DNA of 64,000 nt, taken from assembly GCF_022267555.1 (NCBI RefSeq), contig NZ_CP073586.1, positions 2,347,501-2,411,500 of the forward strand. The letters run 5' to 3'. Position numbers and translations under genes: made by a program. Under the pieces are notes generated by a model, which was not told the origin of the DNA, did no database searches, and saw only the letters and a program-made list of their open reading frames with translations. This stretch comes from Proteiniphilum propionicum. GTDB taxonomy: Bacteria; Bacteroidota; Bacteroidia; Bacteroidales; Dysgonomonadaceae. Numbering within the stretch: the first letter of the stretch is position 1; each line of letters opens with the position of its first letter. Shown piece by piece: positions 38,237 through 46,981 of the stretch.

Positions 38237-39151
38237 ATGACTTTTGACAGACGAAGATTTCTAAAAACTACCATCGCGGGTTCTGCTGCCATGGCTATTG
38301 GGGGATGTAACTCTTTTGGTTCTGCAAACACCAGAAGCCAGGTGACTTCCAGTAAAGCAAAACTAAATATCTCCTTTCAGGAGGGTATAGCACCGGGAGA
38401 TAGCCTCAACGAGAAGTTCGACTTCATGGAGAAGCATGGAGTTGTAGGTTTTGAACCGCAAGGCAGAGGAATCCGCGACCGTATTCAGGAGATCAGAGAT
38501 GCTCTCAATGAGCGCAACATCAAGGTTAGCGCCATTTGTGCAGGTTTCGACGGATTTATCCTGTCCACCGATCCTGCCGTCCGTAAGCAATGCCGTAACA
38601 CGATGGAGGACCTTATTATTGCCGCCGGGGAACTGGGATCTATCGGCGTCATCATAGTTCCGGCATTCAACAGCCAGGTTCCCGTTATGCCCCATAATCA
38701 GGAGACACGCGATTTTCTCTGTGAGCAGTTCGAAGAAATGGGTACCTTTGCACAGCAACAGGGAACCACCGTCATCTTGGAACCGCTCAATCGCAGAGAG
38801 GCCTTTTACCTGCGCCAGGTAGGCGATGCTGCATCCATTTGCCGCGATATCAATAACCCGGGTGTGAAATGCATGGGCGATTTCTGGCATATGACCTGGG
38901 AGGAGAACTCCGATATGGGAGCGTTTATCTCAGCTGGCGAACATCTGCAGCATGTGCATGTTGCCAGCCGCAAACGCCGCAGCATGCCCGGAGAAGATGG
39001 AGAAGCTGATAACTATGTTAACGGTTTTAAAGGGCTGAAAATGATCGGATACGACAAATATGTCAGTTTCGAGTGTGGTTGCCAGGGAGACCGTAAAGTG
39101 GTAGTACCCGCGGCTCTTGAGTTACTTCGTAAACAATGGGAAGAGGCCTGA
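38237..39151 (+). CDS. Tat-exported sugar phosphate isomerase/epimerase-like TIM barrel
   Basis: 304 residues. Tat signal (D-R-R-R-F-L-K) with lipobox ending A-I-G-G-C at about residue 24. The rest is an AP-endonuclease-2-like TIM barrel: ISFQEGIAPG, VGFEPQGRG, VSAICAGFDGF, VTVILEPLNR-type strand (VILEPLNRREAF) with metal-binding Glu, MGDFWHMTWEE with Asp and His, HVHVASRKRRSMPG, and VSFECGCQGD with the final Glu. These residues form the divalent-metal site of the family. Known partners of Gfo/Idh/MocA oxidoreductases use this fold to epimerise or eliminate keto-sugars. The same segment has been copied into the dead gene at 27253. Confidence 0.9.
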   Translation: MTFDRRRFLKTTIAGSAAMAIGGCNSFGSANTRSQVTSSKAKLNISFQEGIAPGDSLNEKFDFMEKHGVVGFEPQGRGIRDRIQEIRDALNERNIKVSAICAGFDGFILSTDPAVRKQCRNTMEDLIIAAGELGSIGVIIVPAFNSQVPVMPHNQETRDFLCEQFEEMGTFAQQQGTTVILEPLNRREAFYLRQVGDAASICRDINNPGVKCMGDFWHMTWEENSDMGAFISAGEHLQHVHVASRKRRSMPGEDGEADNYVNGFKGLKMIGYDKYVSFECGCQGDRKVVVPAALELLRKQWEEA

Positions 39152-39178
39152 GGCCGCTTCACTGTTTCCGGTTTGATG

Positions 39179-39218
39179 AAAAATGAGTGAAAGAAATCGG
39201 ATTTTTCACTCATTTTTT
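39179..39218 (+). terminator. Terminator of the Gfo/Idh-TIM-barrel operon
   Basis: Perfect 14-bp stem AAAAATGAGTGAAA (39179-39192) with TTTCACTCATTTTT (39204-39217), ending in T residues. It uncouples this operon from ccsBA. Confidence 0.9.
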
Positions 39219-39329
39219 ATCACTGGATAAATGAGTTATAGTAACCATTTCAGTCAAGCTTGGCTTCAGTTTATCTGTTTAAAGCAAAAGTAAAACAAGC
39301 TAGTAACATTTTGTATCAATAATTACGGC

Positions 39330-41783
39330 ATGGACAGATTACTGAAACTTCTTACCTCCTATAAGGCAACCATTACCCTGTTGTTTGTTTATGCTATTGG
39401 TTTGGCAACAGCTACGATTTTGGAAAAACAGATGGGTACCGAGGCAGCCAAAATGCTTATATACTACTCACCACTGTTTATCTTACTGCAGTTCCTGTTG
39501 GTGCTTAACTTCATCCTTATTCTTATTCGTCAAAATTTCATCAAAAGGAAAAGATGGGCAATGGTTGTGGTTCATTTAGCTCTTGTAGTCATCCTTGCGG
39601 GCGCATTAGTTACTTTCCTGTTCGGGAAAGAGGGGCAGATACATATCCGTGAGGGTGAAAAGGCAGACACAATGATGATGCATACATCAAATGGAATTAA
39701 GACCGAGAGGATGCCTTTTGTGCTGGAACTTGCCGAATTCAGGATTATCCGTTATCCAGGATCTGAAAGCCCATCATCTTACGAGAGCGATCTGCTGATA
39801 CATATCAATGGTGAAGTGAGGGAGATGAAACTGTTTATGAACAACGTGCTTGATTTAGAAGGATATCGATTTTTCCAAGCTTCTTACGATCACGATGAGA
39901 AAGGTACTATCCTTTCGGTCAACAGTGATGTGGCTGGACGAACTATCACCTATACAGGTTACCTCATTCTTGTGTTTGGCTTCATCCTTATGTTCATTCT
40001 TCCCGGTTCACATTTCAGAAAACTTGCAAGACAGCTTAAGGAGACAAGGGAGAGTGCAAGGAAAACCGTGATGACGCTCACTATGGTACTGATTACCATG
40101 GTAAGCCAGGGACAGGAGCTGCCAGGTAGCCATATGATTGAAGAGATACAACAAAATACCATACCGCAGGAACATGCGGCAAGGTTTGGTGCATTGCCGG
40201 TACAGTTTCACGGGCGCGTGATGCCTATGAACACTTTTTCATCAGAGATATTACGAAAAATATATAAGAAACCGGTATATGGCAATCTCAACTCCGACCA
40301 GTTCCTTCTGAGCCTGATTGCACAGCCGCAGATGTGGATGCAGGTACCAGTTATCTCCATGGCAAACGAACAGATCAGTGACCGGTATAACCTGCCGGTA
40401 GAACATGTTGCTTACTATCATTTTTTTGATCATAGGGGAGACTATCGGCTATTGCCTCAACTGCAGGAGATATATCATAAACCGGCAGGTGAACGGAGTA
40501 CTTTCGATAAAGACCTGTTAAAGCTTGATGAAAGGGTAAACATTTTATATCAGTTGTTTAACGGTGCTATGCCGGGCATCTTTCCCAATCCTCACGGCTC
40601 TTCTCACACATGGTATGCTCCGGGCGGCAATCTATCTGTTTTCAACGAAAAAGACTCACTTTTTATAACAAACACATTCGCATGGTACCTCTCGGAAGTT
40701 ACACTCTCGCTCAGTAGCGGTGATTGGAGCAAACCCGGCAGGGTGCTCGATTTGATTGAAGAGTATCAACGGAAGAACGACAAAGCCTCGCTTATCAACC
40801 CTAAAAAACTTGAGGCCGAAATCCGTTATAACCATCTGAATATTTTTAATCACTGCAAAGAAGGTTATTTTCTCTTTGGCGGAATTCTTCTGATGCTTGC
40901 ATTTATGCTAATGCTGAACGAACGAAAGTGGATTCGTTATGCCTCAGCACTGTTTATAGGAGGGACACTGCTGGTGTTTCTTATACATATTTATGGTATG
41001 GGAATGCGGTGGTATATCTCCGGTTATGCTCCCTGGAGCAATTCTTACGAGACAATGGTTTATGTAGCTTGGGCAACGGTACTGGCGGGACTTATCTTTG
41101 GCCGGAAGAGCACCATCACGCTTGCCCTGGCAACCCTTTTCGGTGGTATCATCCTTTTTGTTTCAGGCCTCAACTGGATGGATCCGCAAATAGACACACT
41201 GGTACCGGTACTGAAATCGCCATGGCTGATGTTTCACGTGGCGGTGATTGTGGGGGCCTACGGATTTTTTGGTATCAGCTTTTTGCTTGGTATCACCAAC
41301 CTATTAATAATGACTTTCACTAAGAAGAGTATGCTTCTATCATACCGTATCAGAGAACTGACAATTATCAATAACCTGTCACTTCTGGCGGGGCTTGCAC
41401 TGATGGCGACCGGTACTTTTCTGGGTGCTGTATGGGCAAACGAATCGTGGGGCAGGTACTGGGGCTGGGACCCCAAGGAGACATGGGCACTTATAACAAT
41501 TGTAGTATATTCAATAGTTACACATATACATCTAATTAAAAAGTGGGATAACGAATGGATCTTTAACTTGCTGTCGGTATTTGCATTTTCTTCAGTACTT
41601 ATGACTTTCCTCGGGGTAAACTATTTCCTGAGCGGTATGCACTCTTATGGGCAAACAGAAAGTACAACGTCTGTTTTTTTGTACATTGCCATCGCATTTC
41701 TTATGATTGGCATTCTGGGCATATTCTCTTACAGAAAGAGAACAATTTTTAAGCAAGATCTGCTTGAAAAAGTCTCAAAATAG
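39330..41783 (+). CDS. ccsBA: Cytochrome c assembly protein CcsBA (fused ResB-ResC)
   Basis: System II cytochrome c synthase: exports haem and links it to apocytochrome CxxCH motifs. 817 residues with at least ten membrane helices. The N-terminal third is ResB/CcsB-like (helices near 12-34, 38-66, 72-97 and about 210-232); the C-terminal part is CcsA (helices from about 515 onward) with the haem-handling WGRYWGWDPKETWALI signature (residues about 707-722) and periplasmic His residues. Its nearest client is the tetraheme fusion at 35016. The final seven codons, L-L-E-K-V-S-K and TAG, lie inside the family 2 repeat, so the native C-terminus was probably replaced by an insertion. Confidence 0.93.
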   Translation: MDRLLKLLTSYKATITLLFVYAIGLATATILEKQMGTEAAKMLIYYSPLFILLQFLLVLNFILILIRQNFIKRKRWAMVVVHLALVVILAGALVTFLFGKEGQIHIREGEKADTMMMHTSNGIKTERMPFVLELAEFRIIRYPGSESPSSYESDLLIHINGEVREMKLFMNNVLDLEGYRFFQASYDHDEKGTILSVNSDVAGRTITYTGYLILVFGFILMFILPGSHFRKLARQLKETRESARKTVMTLTMVLITMVSQGQELPGSHMIEEIQQNTIPQEHAARFGALPVQFHGRVMPMNTFSSEILRKIYKKPVYGNLNSDQFLLSLIAQPQMWMQVPVISMANEQISDRYNLPVEHVAYYHFFDHRGDYRLLPQLQEIYHKPAGERSTFDKDLLKLDERVNILYQLFNGAMPGIFPNPHGSSHTWYAPGGNLSVFNEKDSLFITNTFAWYLSEVTLSLSSGDWSKPGRVLDLIEEYQRKNDKASLINPKKLEAEIRYNHLNIFNHCKEGYFLFGGILLMLAFMLMLNERKWIRYASALFIGGTLLVFLIHIYGMGMRWYISGYAPWSNSYETMVYVAWATVLAGLIFGRKSTITLALATLFGGIILFVSGLNWMDPQIDTLVPVLKSPWLMFHVAVIVGAYGFFGISFLLGITNLLIMTFTKKSMLLSYRIRELTIINNLSLLAGLALMATGTFLGAVWANESWGRYWGWDPKETWALITIVVYSIVTHIHLIKKWDNEWIFNLLSVFAFSSVLMTFLGVNYFLSGMHSYGQTESTTSVFLYIAIAFLMIGILGIFSYRKRTIFKQDLLEKVSK

Positions 41784-41969
41784 AATATTTGACATTATAA
41801 TCACTGAGTCTCCTCCGATAAGTCTTTTTTCTTGAAAATTTCACAAGATAAACATTGATTTTCAATAAGTTGCAAGCCAATAAAATTGAGTTTTGAGGTT
41901 TTCGGAGAGGACTCATCACTTGAAAATCAAATATTATATTTTTACAAAACGACTTATTAAAGTGGACTC
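41756..41969. repeat. GAGTC element, family 2, interrupted copy
   Basis: The outer parts (41756-41805 and 41921-41969) match the reverse complement of the 99-bp element at 2766-2864 almost base for base: TGCTTGAAAAAGTCTCAAA on the left and ACGACTTATTAAAGTGGACTC at the right end. The family 1 element plus a second ATCACT interrupts it. The left end has GATC in place of GAGTC. The left part also encodes the ccsBA stop codon. Confidence 0.85.
41806..41914. repeat. GAGTC element, family 1, copy B (109 bp, nested)
   Basis: Exactly 109 bases with ends GAGTCTCCTCCGA and TCGGAGAGGACTC, flanked by ATCACT at 41800-41805 and 41915-41920. It is the reverse complement of copy A at 6894-7002 with a modest number of differences. 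The empty site at 2766-2864 contains ATCACT once, so the 6-bp duplication arose on insertion. Confidence 0.9.
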
Positions 41970-42048
41970 AAACAACAATTAAAATAGGACTCATAAATGA
42001 TTTTACTGATGGTTGATATTTCAAAGATAAAATTTATTAATTTTTAAT

Positions 42049-43053
42049 ATGGTACATTGGGGTTTCATCGGCTGTGGATCCGTAACTGAAAAAAAAAGCG
42101 GCCCGGCCTTCGGAAAAGTAGAGGAATCGGATGTGGTAGCAGTGATGCGCCGTAATGCGGAAAAAGCGCAAGATTATGCCCGGCGGCACGGAATCGGCAA
42201 ATGGTATGACGATGCATATGATCTGATCAACGATCCCGGGGTTAATGCGGTGTATGTAGCAACACCACCTGCATCGCATGAGGAGTACGCCATTGCGGCA
42301 ATGAGGGCCGGAAAACCGGTATATGTAGAAAAGCCAATGGCTGCCTCGCACGAATCAGCACTTAGGATATGTCGTGTGTCAGAAGAGACCGGAGTCCCCT
42401 GTTTCGTTGCCTATTACCGTCGCACCCTCCCTTATTTTCTCAGGGTGAAACAGTTGATCGATGATGGATTGCTTGGAGATATATCTAACGTGCAAATCCG
42501 ATTTGCCATTCCACCTTACGCAGATGATTATAATCGGGATAGTCTGCCCTGGAGAGTGAAGAAAGAGATCGCCGGCGCCGGATATTTTTACGATCTTGCT
42601 TCACATCAGTTCGATCTGCTTGATTATTTGTTTGGTGAGATCACCGATGCACACGGCTTCAGTACTAATGTGAAAAATCTGTATGAGGTTGAAGATACCG
42701 TCACAGCAGCCTTCCGGTTTAAATCCGGTATATTGGGCAGCGGCAGCTGGAGCTTTGTTGCACCGGGAAACACCCGCACCGATAAGATCGATATTACTGG
42801 AACTAAAGGCAAGGGCTCATTCTCAACCTTTACGTTTACCCCAATACTTTTGGAAACTGACAAAGGGAAGAAGGAATATCACGAAGAGAATCCTGAGAAT
42901 ATTCAGTATTACCTCATTAAAAGTATCGTTGACTATCTAAACGGAGACGGGCTTATGCCTGTTAGTACAGGTGTATCTGCTGCCCGTACCAATTGGGTGA
43001 TGGATGCCATCCTGCAGCGGAATTGTACCTTTGGCAAATTCGTCGAGCCTTAA
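42049..43053 (+). CDS. Gfo/Idh/MocA oxidoreductase, cytoplasmic
   Basis: 334 residues, no signal peptide. Rossmann start WGFIGCGSVTEKKSGPAF, then VYVATPPASHEEYA, VYVEKPMAAS with the Glu-Lys-Pro, and a C-terminal domain with GAGYFYDLASHQFDLLDYL holding the Asp and His used in catalysis by the family. It is shorter than the exported relative at 36845 and only distantly similar. Substrate unknown; relatives oxidise sugars, inositols or sugar acids with NAD(P). It lies alone after the nested repeats, with 48 bases of leader since the last repeat-like sequence, and converges on the esterase gene. Confidence 0.9.
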   Translation: MVHWGFIGCGSVTEKKSGPAFGKVEESDVVAVMRRNAEKAQDYARRHGIGKWYDDAYDLINDPGVNAVYVATPPASHEEYAIAAMRAGKPVYVEKPMAASHESALRICRVSEETGVPCFVAYYRRTLPYFLRVKQLIDDGLLGDISNVQIRFAIPPYADDYNRDSLPWRVKKEIAGAGYFYDLASHQFDLLDYLFGEITDAHGFSTNVKNLYEVEDTVTAAFRFKSGILGSGSWSFVAPGNTRTDKIDITGTKGKGSFSTFTFTPILLETDKGKKEYHEENPENIQYYLIKSIVDYLNGDGLMPVSTGVSAARTNWVMDAILQRNCTFGKFVEP

Positions 43054-43219
43054 AAGCACATTTTTTTCCCGATTGTCTCTTACTGAATATCTGCCATAAG
43101 TTTACCAGACTATGCCACAGACGCATGTCCAAGTTCCCAGTGTTGCAATCGGGTTCAGGTAGCTATGCATGAACCATATGGTGAGTACTGTGATTTTCTA
43201 TCCTGGCAACGCAAGCATT

Positions 43220-44140
43220 TCAGTCGTAATAGCTGTCCGGAGTTGTAGAAGTGTCCGATTTTCGCAGAATATCTTTATAGTTTATATCTATCATCTGTTG
43301 TCTGCGGTCGAACACCATATCATTTATAAACTGTTCTATCTCGGGCAGAAACTCTTCCATGGGATAACCCGACACCTCATGTCCAATATTTTCCATGCTG
43401 TAGAAAATATATGGATAATGTTCCTCACGGAATCTCTTCGCCAGCGATTTAGATCCGAACATGCCAATATTGAATAATCGAATGTTGTCGTATGGTACAA
43501 GCTTATCGGCACTGCCGTGGAAGAAAAGAGTGGGAGCAGGCTTTTTTGCGTACGACGGTACACCTTCAGTACTAAAGATTCCGCCTGCAAAGGCAATCAC
43601 ACCTGCATATCTGAAATTGTCAGGCAGCACACTGGCTGAGGGATGGTTGTCGCGTTCACGGTAATCTGCTTGTAAAACAGTGATGGCACCTGCACTTGAT
43701 CCGCTGATTATTATGAGCGAAGGGTCTATATAAAGCTCTTCGGCATTTTCCAGCAGATAACTTGTCGCAGAATATAGATCGGCTACAGCCAGTGAAATGG
43801 AATTTTGAATTGGTTTGTAATTAAATAAACCCGGGGCCTTTTGCCCCTTCATCCCCAGGCGGTAATCAATAGAGGCTACTGTAAATCCCTTGCTGGCGAA
43901 ATAGTTGAAGAAAGAAGAATATATTTTTGCATCTCTTTCCCCTTCTTTAAACCCGCCTCCAAAAACAAAAAGGAGGCATGGCTGTGGCAATAAGGCGGCA
44001 GAATCTGATCTGTACAGATCCAGTTTAAGCTCCCGTCCATCCTTCACCGCATATGTGCGGGTCTCCTTTTCCAGTGAATGCGGGAAGAGAGAGAAAGAGA
44101 GAAAACAGGCCGCGAAAATTATGGATAACCTTCTGATCAT
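43220..44140 (-). CDS. Exported alpha/beta hydrolase (carbohydrate or lipid esterase-like)
   Basis: 306 residues with a signal peptide (about 1-21). Hydrolase fold motifs: F-V-F-G-G-G-F as oxyanion-hole strand, nucleophile elbow ISGSSAGAI (Ser of G-S-S-A-G), catalytic Asp in FHGSADKLVPY, and catalytic His in NIGHEVSGYP. The order fits the BD-FAE/esterase-lipase group, which removes acetyl or feruloyl groups from glycans. Substrate not deducible. It could assist the glycan loci to its left, but it is on the opposite strand and ends in a region with no clear terminator. Confidence 0.85.
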   Translation of the reverse strand: MIRRLSIIFAACFLSFSLFPHSLEKETRTYAVKDGRELKLDLYRSDSAALLPQPCLLFVFGGGFKEGERDAKIYSSFFNYFASKGFTVASIDYRLGMKGQKAPGLFNYKPIQNSISLAVADLYSATSYLLENAEELYIDPSLIIISGSSAGAITVLQADYRERDNHPSASVLPDNFRYAGVIAFAGGIFSTEGVPSYAKKPAPTLFFHGSADKLVPYDNIRLFNIGMFGSKSLAKRFREEHYPYIFYSMENIGHEVSGYPMEEFLPEIEQFINDMVFDRRQQMIDINYKDILRKSDTSTTPDSYYD

Positions 44141-44210
44141 AATGCGTATGCTTTTTTAATATGATTCAGTTAAATATTAAATGAATTGATCGGGAACAGG
44201 GCCAGAAAAA

Positions 44211-44774
44211 TCACTCTTCAATAAAGTCGGTGACCAGTTTCAGAATCTCAGCCCTTGCCTTGTCGTAATCGTCATTGCTCACTATTACATCGAATTGCGG
44301 AGCAAAACTCATTTCATATTCAGCTTTTGCCAACCGGTTCTCAATGACTTCCGGTTCGTCGGTACCTCGTTTTTCAAGCCTTTCGCGTAGTACCTCTACC
44401 GACGGAGGCATAATAAAAACACTCAATGCCTGGTTATTGTATATATTTTTAATGTTGAGCCCACCTACACAGTCAACATCGAAAACCACATTCTTGCCTT
44501 CTTCTAGAATGCGGTCCACCTCGCTTTTCAGAGTACCATAGAATTTATTGTCATAAACCTCCTCATATTCTAGGAACTCGTTGTTGTTTATGCGCCTGCG
44601 GAACTCGTCGGGTGACAGGAAATAATATTCTACACCATCTTTCTCATCCCCGCGTGGTTCGCGGCTGGTAGCCGAGATGGAAAACTGAATGTTCAGTCCC
44701 TGTGACAAAAGAAAACGCACAAGTGTCGATTTACCTGAGCCTGAAGGTGCTGAAAAAATGATTAGTTTGGCCAT
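44211..44774 (-). CDS. gmk: Guanylate kinase
   Basis: Phosphorylates GMP to GDP with ATP. 187 residues. P-loop FSAPSGSGKSTLV, GMP-binding SATSREPRGDEKDGVEYYF and EYEEVYDNKFYGTL, VFDVDCVGGLNIK, and the lid region RLEKRGTDEPEVIENRLAKA are all present. It follows yicC by 82 bases, the usual gene order in Bacteroidota. Confidence 0.97.
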   Translation of the reverse strand: MAKLIIFSAPSGSGKSTLVRFLLSQGLNIQFSISATSREPRGDEKDGVEYYFLSPDEFRRRINNNEFLEYEEVYDNKFYGTLKSEVDRILEEGKNVVFDVDCVGGLNIKNIYNNQALSVFIMPPSVEVLRERLEKRGTDEPEVIENRLAKAEYEMSFAPQFDVIVSNDDYDKARAEILKLVTDFIEE

Positions 44775-44856
44775 TTTATTACTTTTTCCGGTAGAGCCAC
44801 AACTATTATTAATTGTGTCATAAATAGCTTCTGCTTCTCTGCTTCTCTACCTTTCT

Positions 44857-45729
44857 TTACAATACATTTAAAACCTGTTCCTTAATCTGCTCCAGCTCAT
44901 CCTTCATCTGCACAACAATACATTGCATATCCGATTGATTTGATTTGGAACCCAGGGTGTTTATCTCGCGCCCTATCTCCTGGGCAATGAACCCAAGCTT
45001 TTTACCCTGGGAACGTGAGCCGTTTAGCGTTTCTGTGAAATATTTAAGATGATGGGCAAGGCGGTTTTTTTCCTCGCTCACATCCAGCTTCTCAATGTAG
45101 TAGATCATCTCCTGTTCAAAACGGTTCTTGTCGAATTCAATCCCTTCAAGGTTGTTAAGTTCGTCATAGATTCTACTTTTTATCTTATCAACGCGTTCTG
45201 TTTCAAAAGGTTCTACTGCAATAAGCAGGGCGCTAATCCGTTCAATTTTTTCAGTCAGTACCTTCGCCAGCATCTCCCCTTCCTGTTTGCGAAAGGCAAT
45301 GACATCATCTACTGCACGTTCAATTGCTTTCCCTATAGATTCCCATTCCACATTGTCGGGCTCTTCCGTATCCTGTTTCATTACATCAGGAAGGCGTAAT
45401 AGTATTGAGAACCAGTCCTGGGGAGGAGAAACGTTCATTTCGAGGGCATGGTCCCTTATTTCTCTGTGATACTGGCTCAGTGTATTGAAATCTATCTTTG
45501 AGGATACATCCCTGGAGATAACATCCACATTTATATTAAGATCGATCTTACCTCGTTCCAGGCTATGTGAAAGGTTATTACGCAGTGTGATCTCTTTTTC
45601 CCGGTAAACTGCCGGCATACGTATAGATAGATCAAACTGCTTGCTGTTCAAGGACTTAATCTCGACAGTTACTTTTTTGTTAGGGAGTTCGACAACTGCT
45701 TTGCCGTATCCTGTCATTGAATGTGTCAT
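44857..45729 (-). CDS. yicC: YicC/YloC family endoribonuclease
   Basis: 290 residues, normal length. Begins SMTGYGKAVVELPNKKVTVEIKSLN, the family signature, and ends with the DUF1732 domain (Q-G-K-K-L-G-F-I-A-Q-E-I-G-R-E-I-N-T-L-G-S-type segment). E. coli YicC and B. subtilis YloC are RNases. The gene is upstream of gmk in one operon with a -7 box about 110 bases ahead. Confidence 0.95.
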   Translation of the reverse strand: MTHSMTGYGKAVVELPNKKVTVEIKSLNSKQFDLSIRMPAVYREKEITLRNNLSHSLERGKIDLNINVDVISRDVSSKIDFNTLSQYHREIRDHALEMNVSPPQDWFSILLRLPDVMKQDTEEPDNVEWESIGKAIERAVDDVIAFRKQEGEMLAKVLTEKIERISALLIAVEPFETERVDKIKSRIYDELNNLEGIEFDKNRFEQEMIYYIEKLDVSEEKNRLAHHLKYFTETLNGSRSQGKKLGFIAQEIGREINTLGSKSNQSDMQCIVVQMKDELEQIKEQVLNVL

Positions 45730-45837
45730 TTCGATACTTTTCTATTAATTCAAAATATTTGGTTTGCTTTTGTATTTTCATGCAAAACAAATATTGCCAT
45801 CGCTAAACCGTTATTTTTGTTTAACTGAATAGTTTCA

Positions 45838-45845
45838 CAAAGGTA
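45838..45845 (-). promoter_or_regulatory. -7 box for the yicC-gmk operon
   Basis: CAAAGGTA reads TACCTTTG on the minus strand, about 110 bases before the yicC start codon. The rest of 45730-46021 shows no gene. Confidence 0.5.
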
Positions 45846-46021
45846 GGGATTTTTGGTTGATATTTTTGTGTTTGCAGCCGAAAGTTGACTTGCATGCACA
45901 GGCATATGCCAGGGTTGTGGATTTCCTCGAAACCACTTCCCCAGAGTAATACTCTTTGGGAGGATAATCAGATTACTGAAAGGTTTTGTAATTATCTTCC
46001 TACTGAATAAAACGCGTCAGT

Positions 46022-46747
46022 TTATGCATTTTCAATTCTTCTTGCTTTGCGCTCCTCTTCTTTTCTCCGGCGATCTGCAATATCCTGTTTGTCGGCCAGT
46101 ATAAGCAGTTTACGTGTCTCAACCAGATTCGAAACAAGTAGAAAAACACAGGCAGCGGTTGCAAGGTACTGAATGGAACCGGGTATAAATACCTCTAACG
46201 TGATAATGGTTCCCAGCAATAATCTCACCTCGGTAGGGCCAAAGATACCGGAGTCTATAGAATACTGGCCGCCTATCTTATAACGCAACTGGGCGGTAAT
46301 CATTTCCCATCCGTAGAACACAACGAAGAAAAATCCTGCATATTTCCATATCCCGGGGGCATAGATGGTATAACCTAATCCAATCAGGAAGGTACCTACC
46401 CAGTCCACTGACACATCAAGAGAAAAACCGTACCATTTGCGTGGTTTGTTCCGGTAGTATGCAAGCCGCCCGTCGAGCGAATCGCCTACCCAGTTTATAA
46501 CAAAACCTAACAATGACATAAGCAGCCAGTAACGATTCAGATAAGCTCCCAATACAAAGCTTGAAGCAACCAGAAGGTTTCCGAAGAAGCCGATGGCAGT
46601 AAGACCGTCGGAAGTGATCCGGGAAGGCACCTTTTGCACAAGGTATGCAATAGTCTTTTGTTCCCATTCACGCAGAATATTAGTTCTGTTACGATCTGTG
46701 GCGATAACCTTAAGCGTTTTCGCCATTTTTCTTTTGTTACTCTTCAT
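46022..46747 (-). CDS. CDP-alcohol phosphatidyltransferase family membrane protein
   Basis: 241 residues with about five or six membrane helices. The CDP-binding signature is present in the form D-S-L-D-G-R-L-A-Y-x8-G-x3-D-x3-D (near residues 89-115); the position normally occupied by Arg after Ala is Tyr here, followed by Y-R. The three Asp and the Gly that bind CDP and metal are kept. Members make phosphatidylglycerol, phosphatidylinositol or related lipids; the product here is unknown. A charged C-terminal tail (R-R-R-K-E-E-E-R-K-A-R-R) should face the cytoplasm. Confidence 0.85.
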   Translation of the reverse strand: MKSNKRKMAKTLKVIATDRNRTNILREWEQKTIAYLVQKVPSRITSDGLTAIGFFGNLLVASSFVLGAYLNRYWLLMSLLGFVINWVGDSLDGRLAYYRNKPRKWYGFSLDVSVDWVGTFLIGLGYTIYAPGIWKYAGFFFVVFYGWEMITAQLRYKIGGQYSIDSGIFGPTEVRLLLGTIITLEVFIPGSIQYLATAACVFLLVSNLVETRKLLILADKQDIADRRRKEEERKARRIENA

Positions 46748-46868
46748 ATCTGACTCTATTTTTCAAATTACTCTTCTTTTCTCAATATTTTCACGCCTGC
46801 CAATAGATATTTCAAAATCATAAATATTTTAAATCATATTATTGACTGTAAATGGGCCTCTTTTTTTG

Positions 46869-46876
46869 CAAATGTA
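46869..46876 (-). promoter_or_regulatory. -7 box for the CDP-alcohol transferase gene
   Basis: CAAATGTA reads TACATTTG on the minus strand, about 120 bases before the start codon. Confidence 0.5.
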
Positions 46877-46926
46877 AACAATATATTTCTGTTACTCTTC
46901 TGTTAGGGTAAAAAATTATTAATATA

Positions 46927-46956
46927 AAGAGGCCATTCCATTCAGAACGGCCTCTT
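46927..46956 (-). terminator. Probable terminator of the rprXY operon
   Basis: AAGAGGCC (46927-46934) pairs perfectly with GGCCTCTT (46949-46956), 26 bases after the response-regulator stop. On the minus strand the following sequence is AT-rich with T stretches, though without one uninterrupted T run. Confidence 0.55.
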
Positions 46957-46981
46957 ATAGAGAGTGAAAATTGCACTCTTG

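Noticed and set aside
43068-43153. Inverted repeat CCCGATTG/CAATCGGG after the second Gfo/Idh gene
   Set aside because: The loop of about 70 bases and lack of a T run make a terminator unlikely; an 8-bp match can occur by chance.
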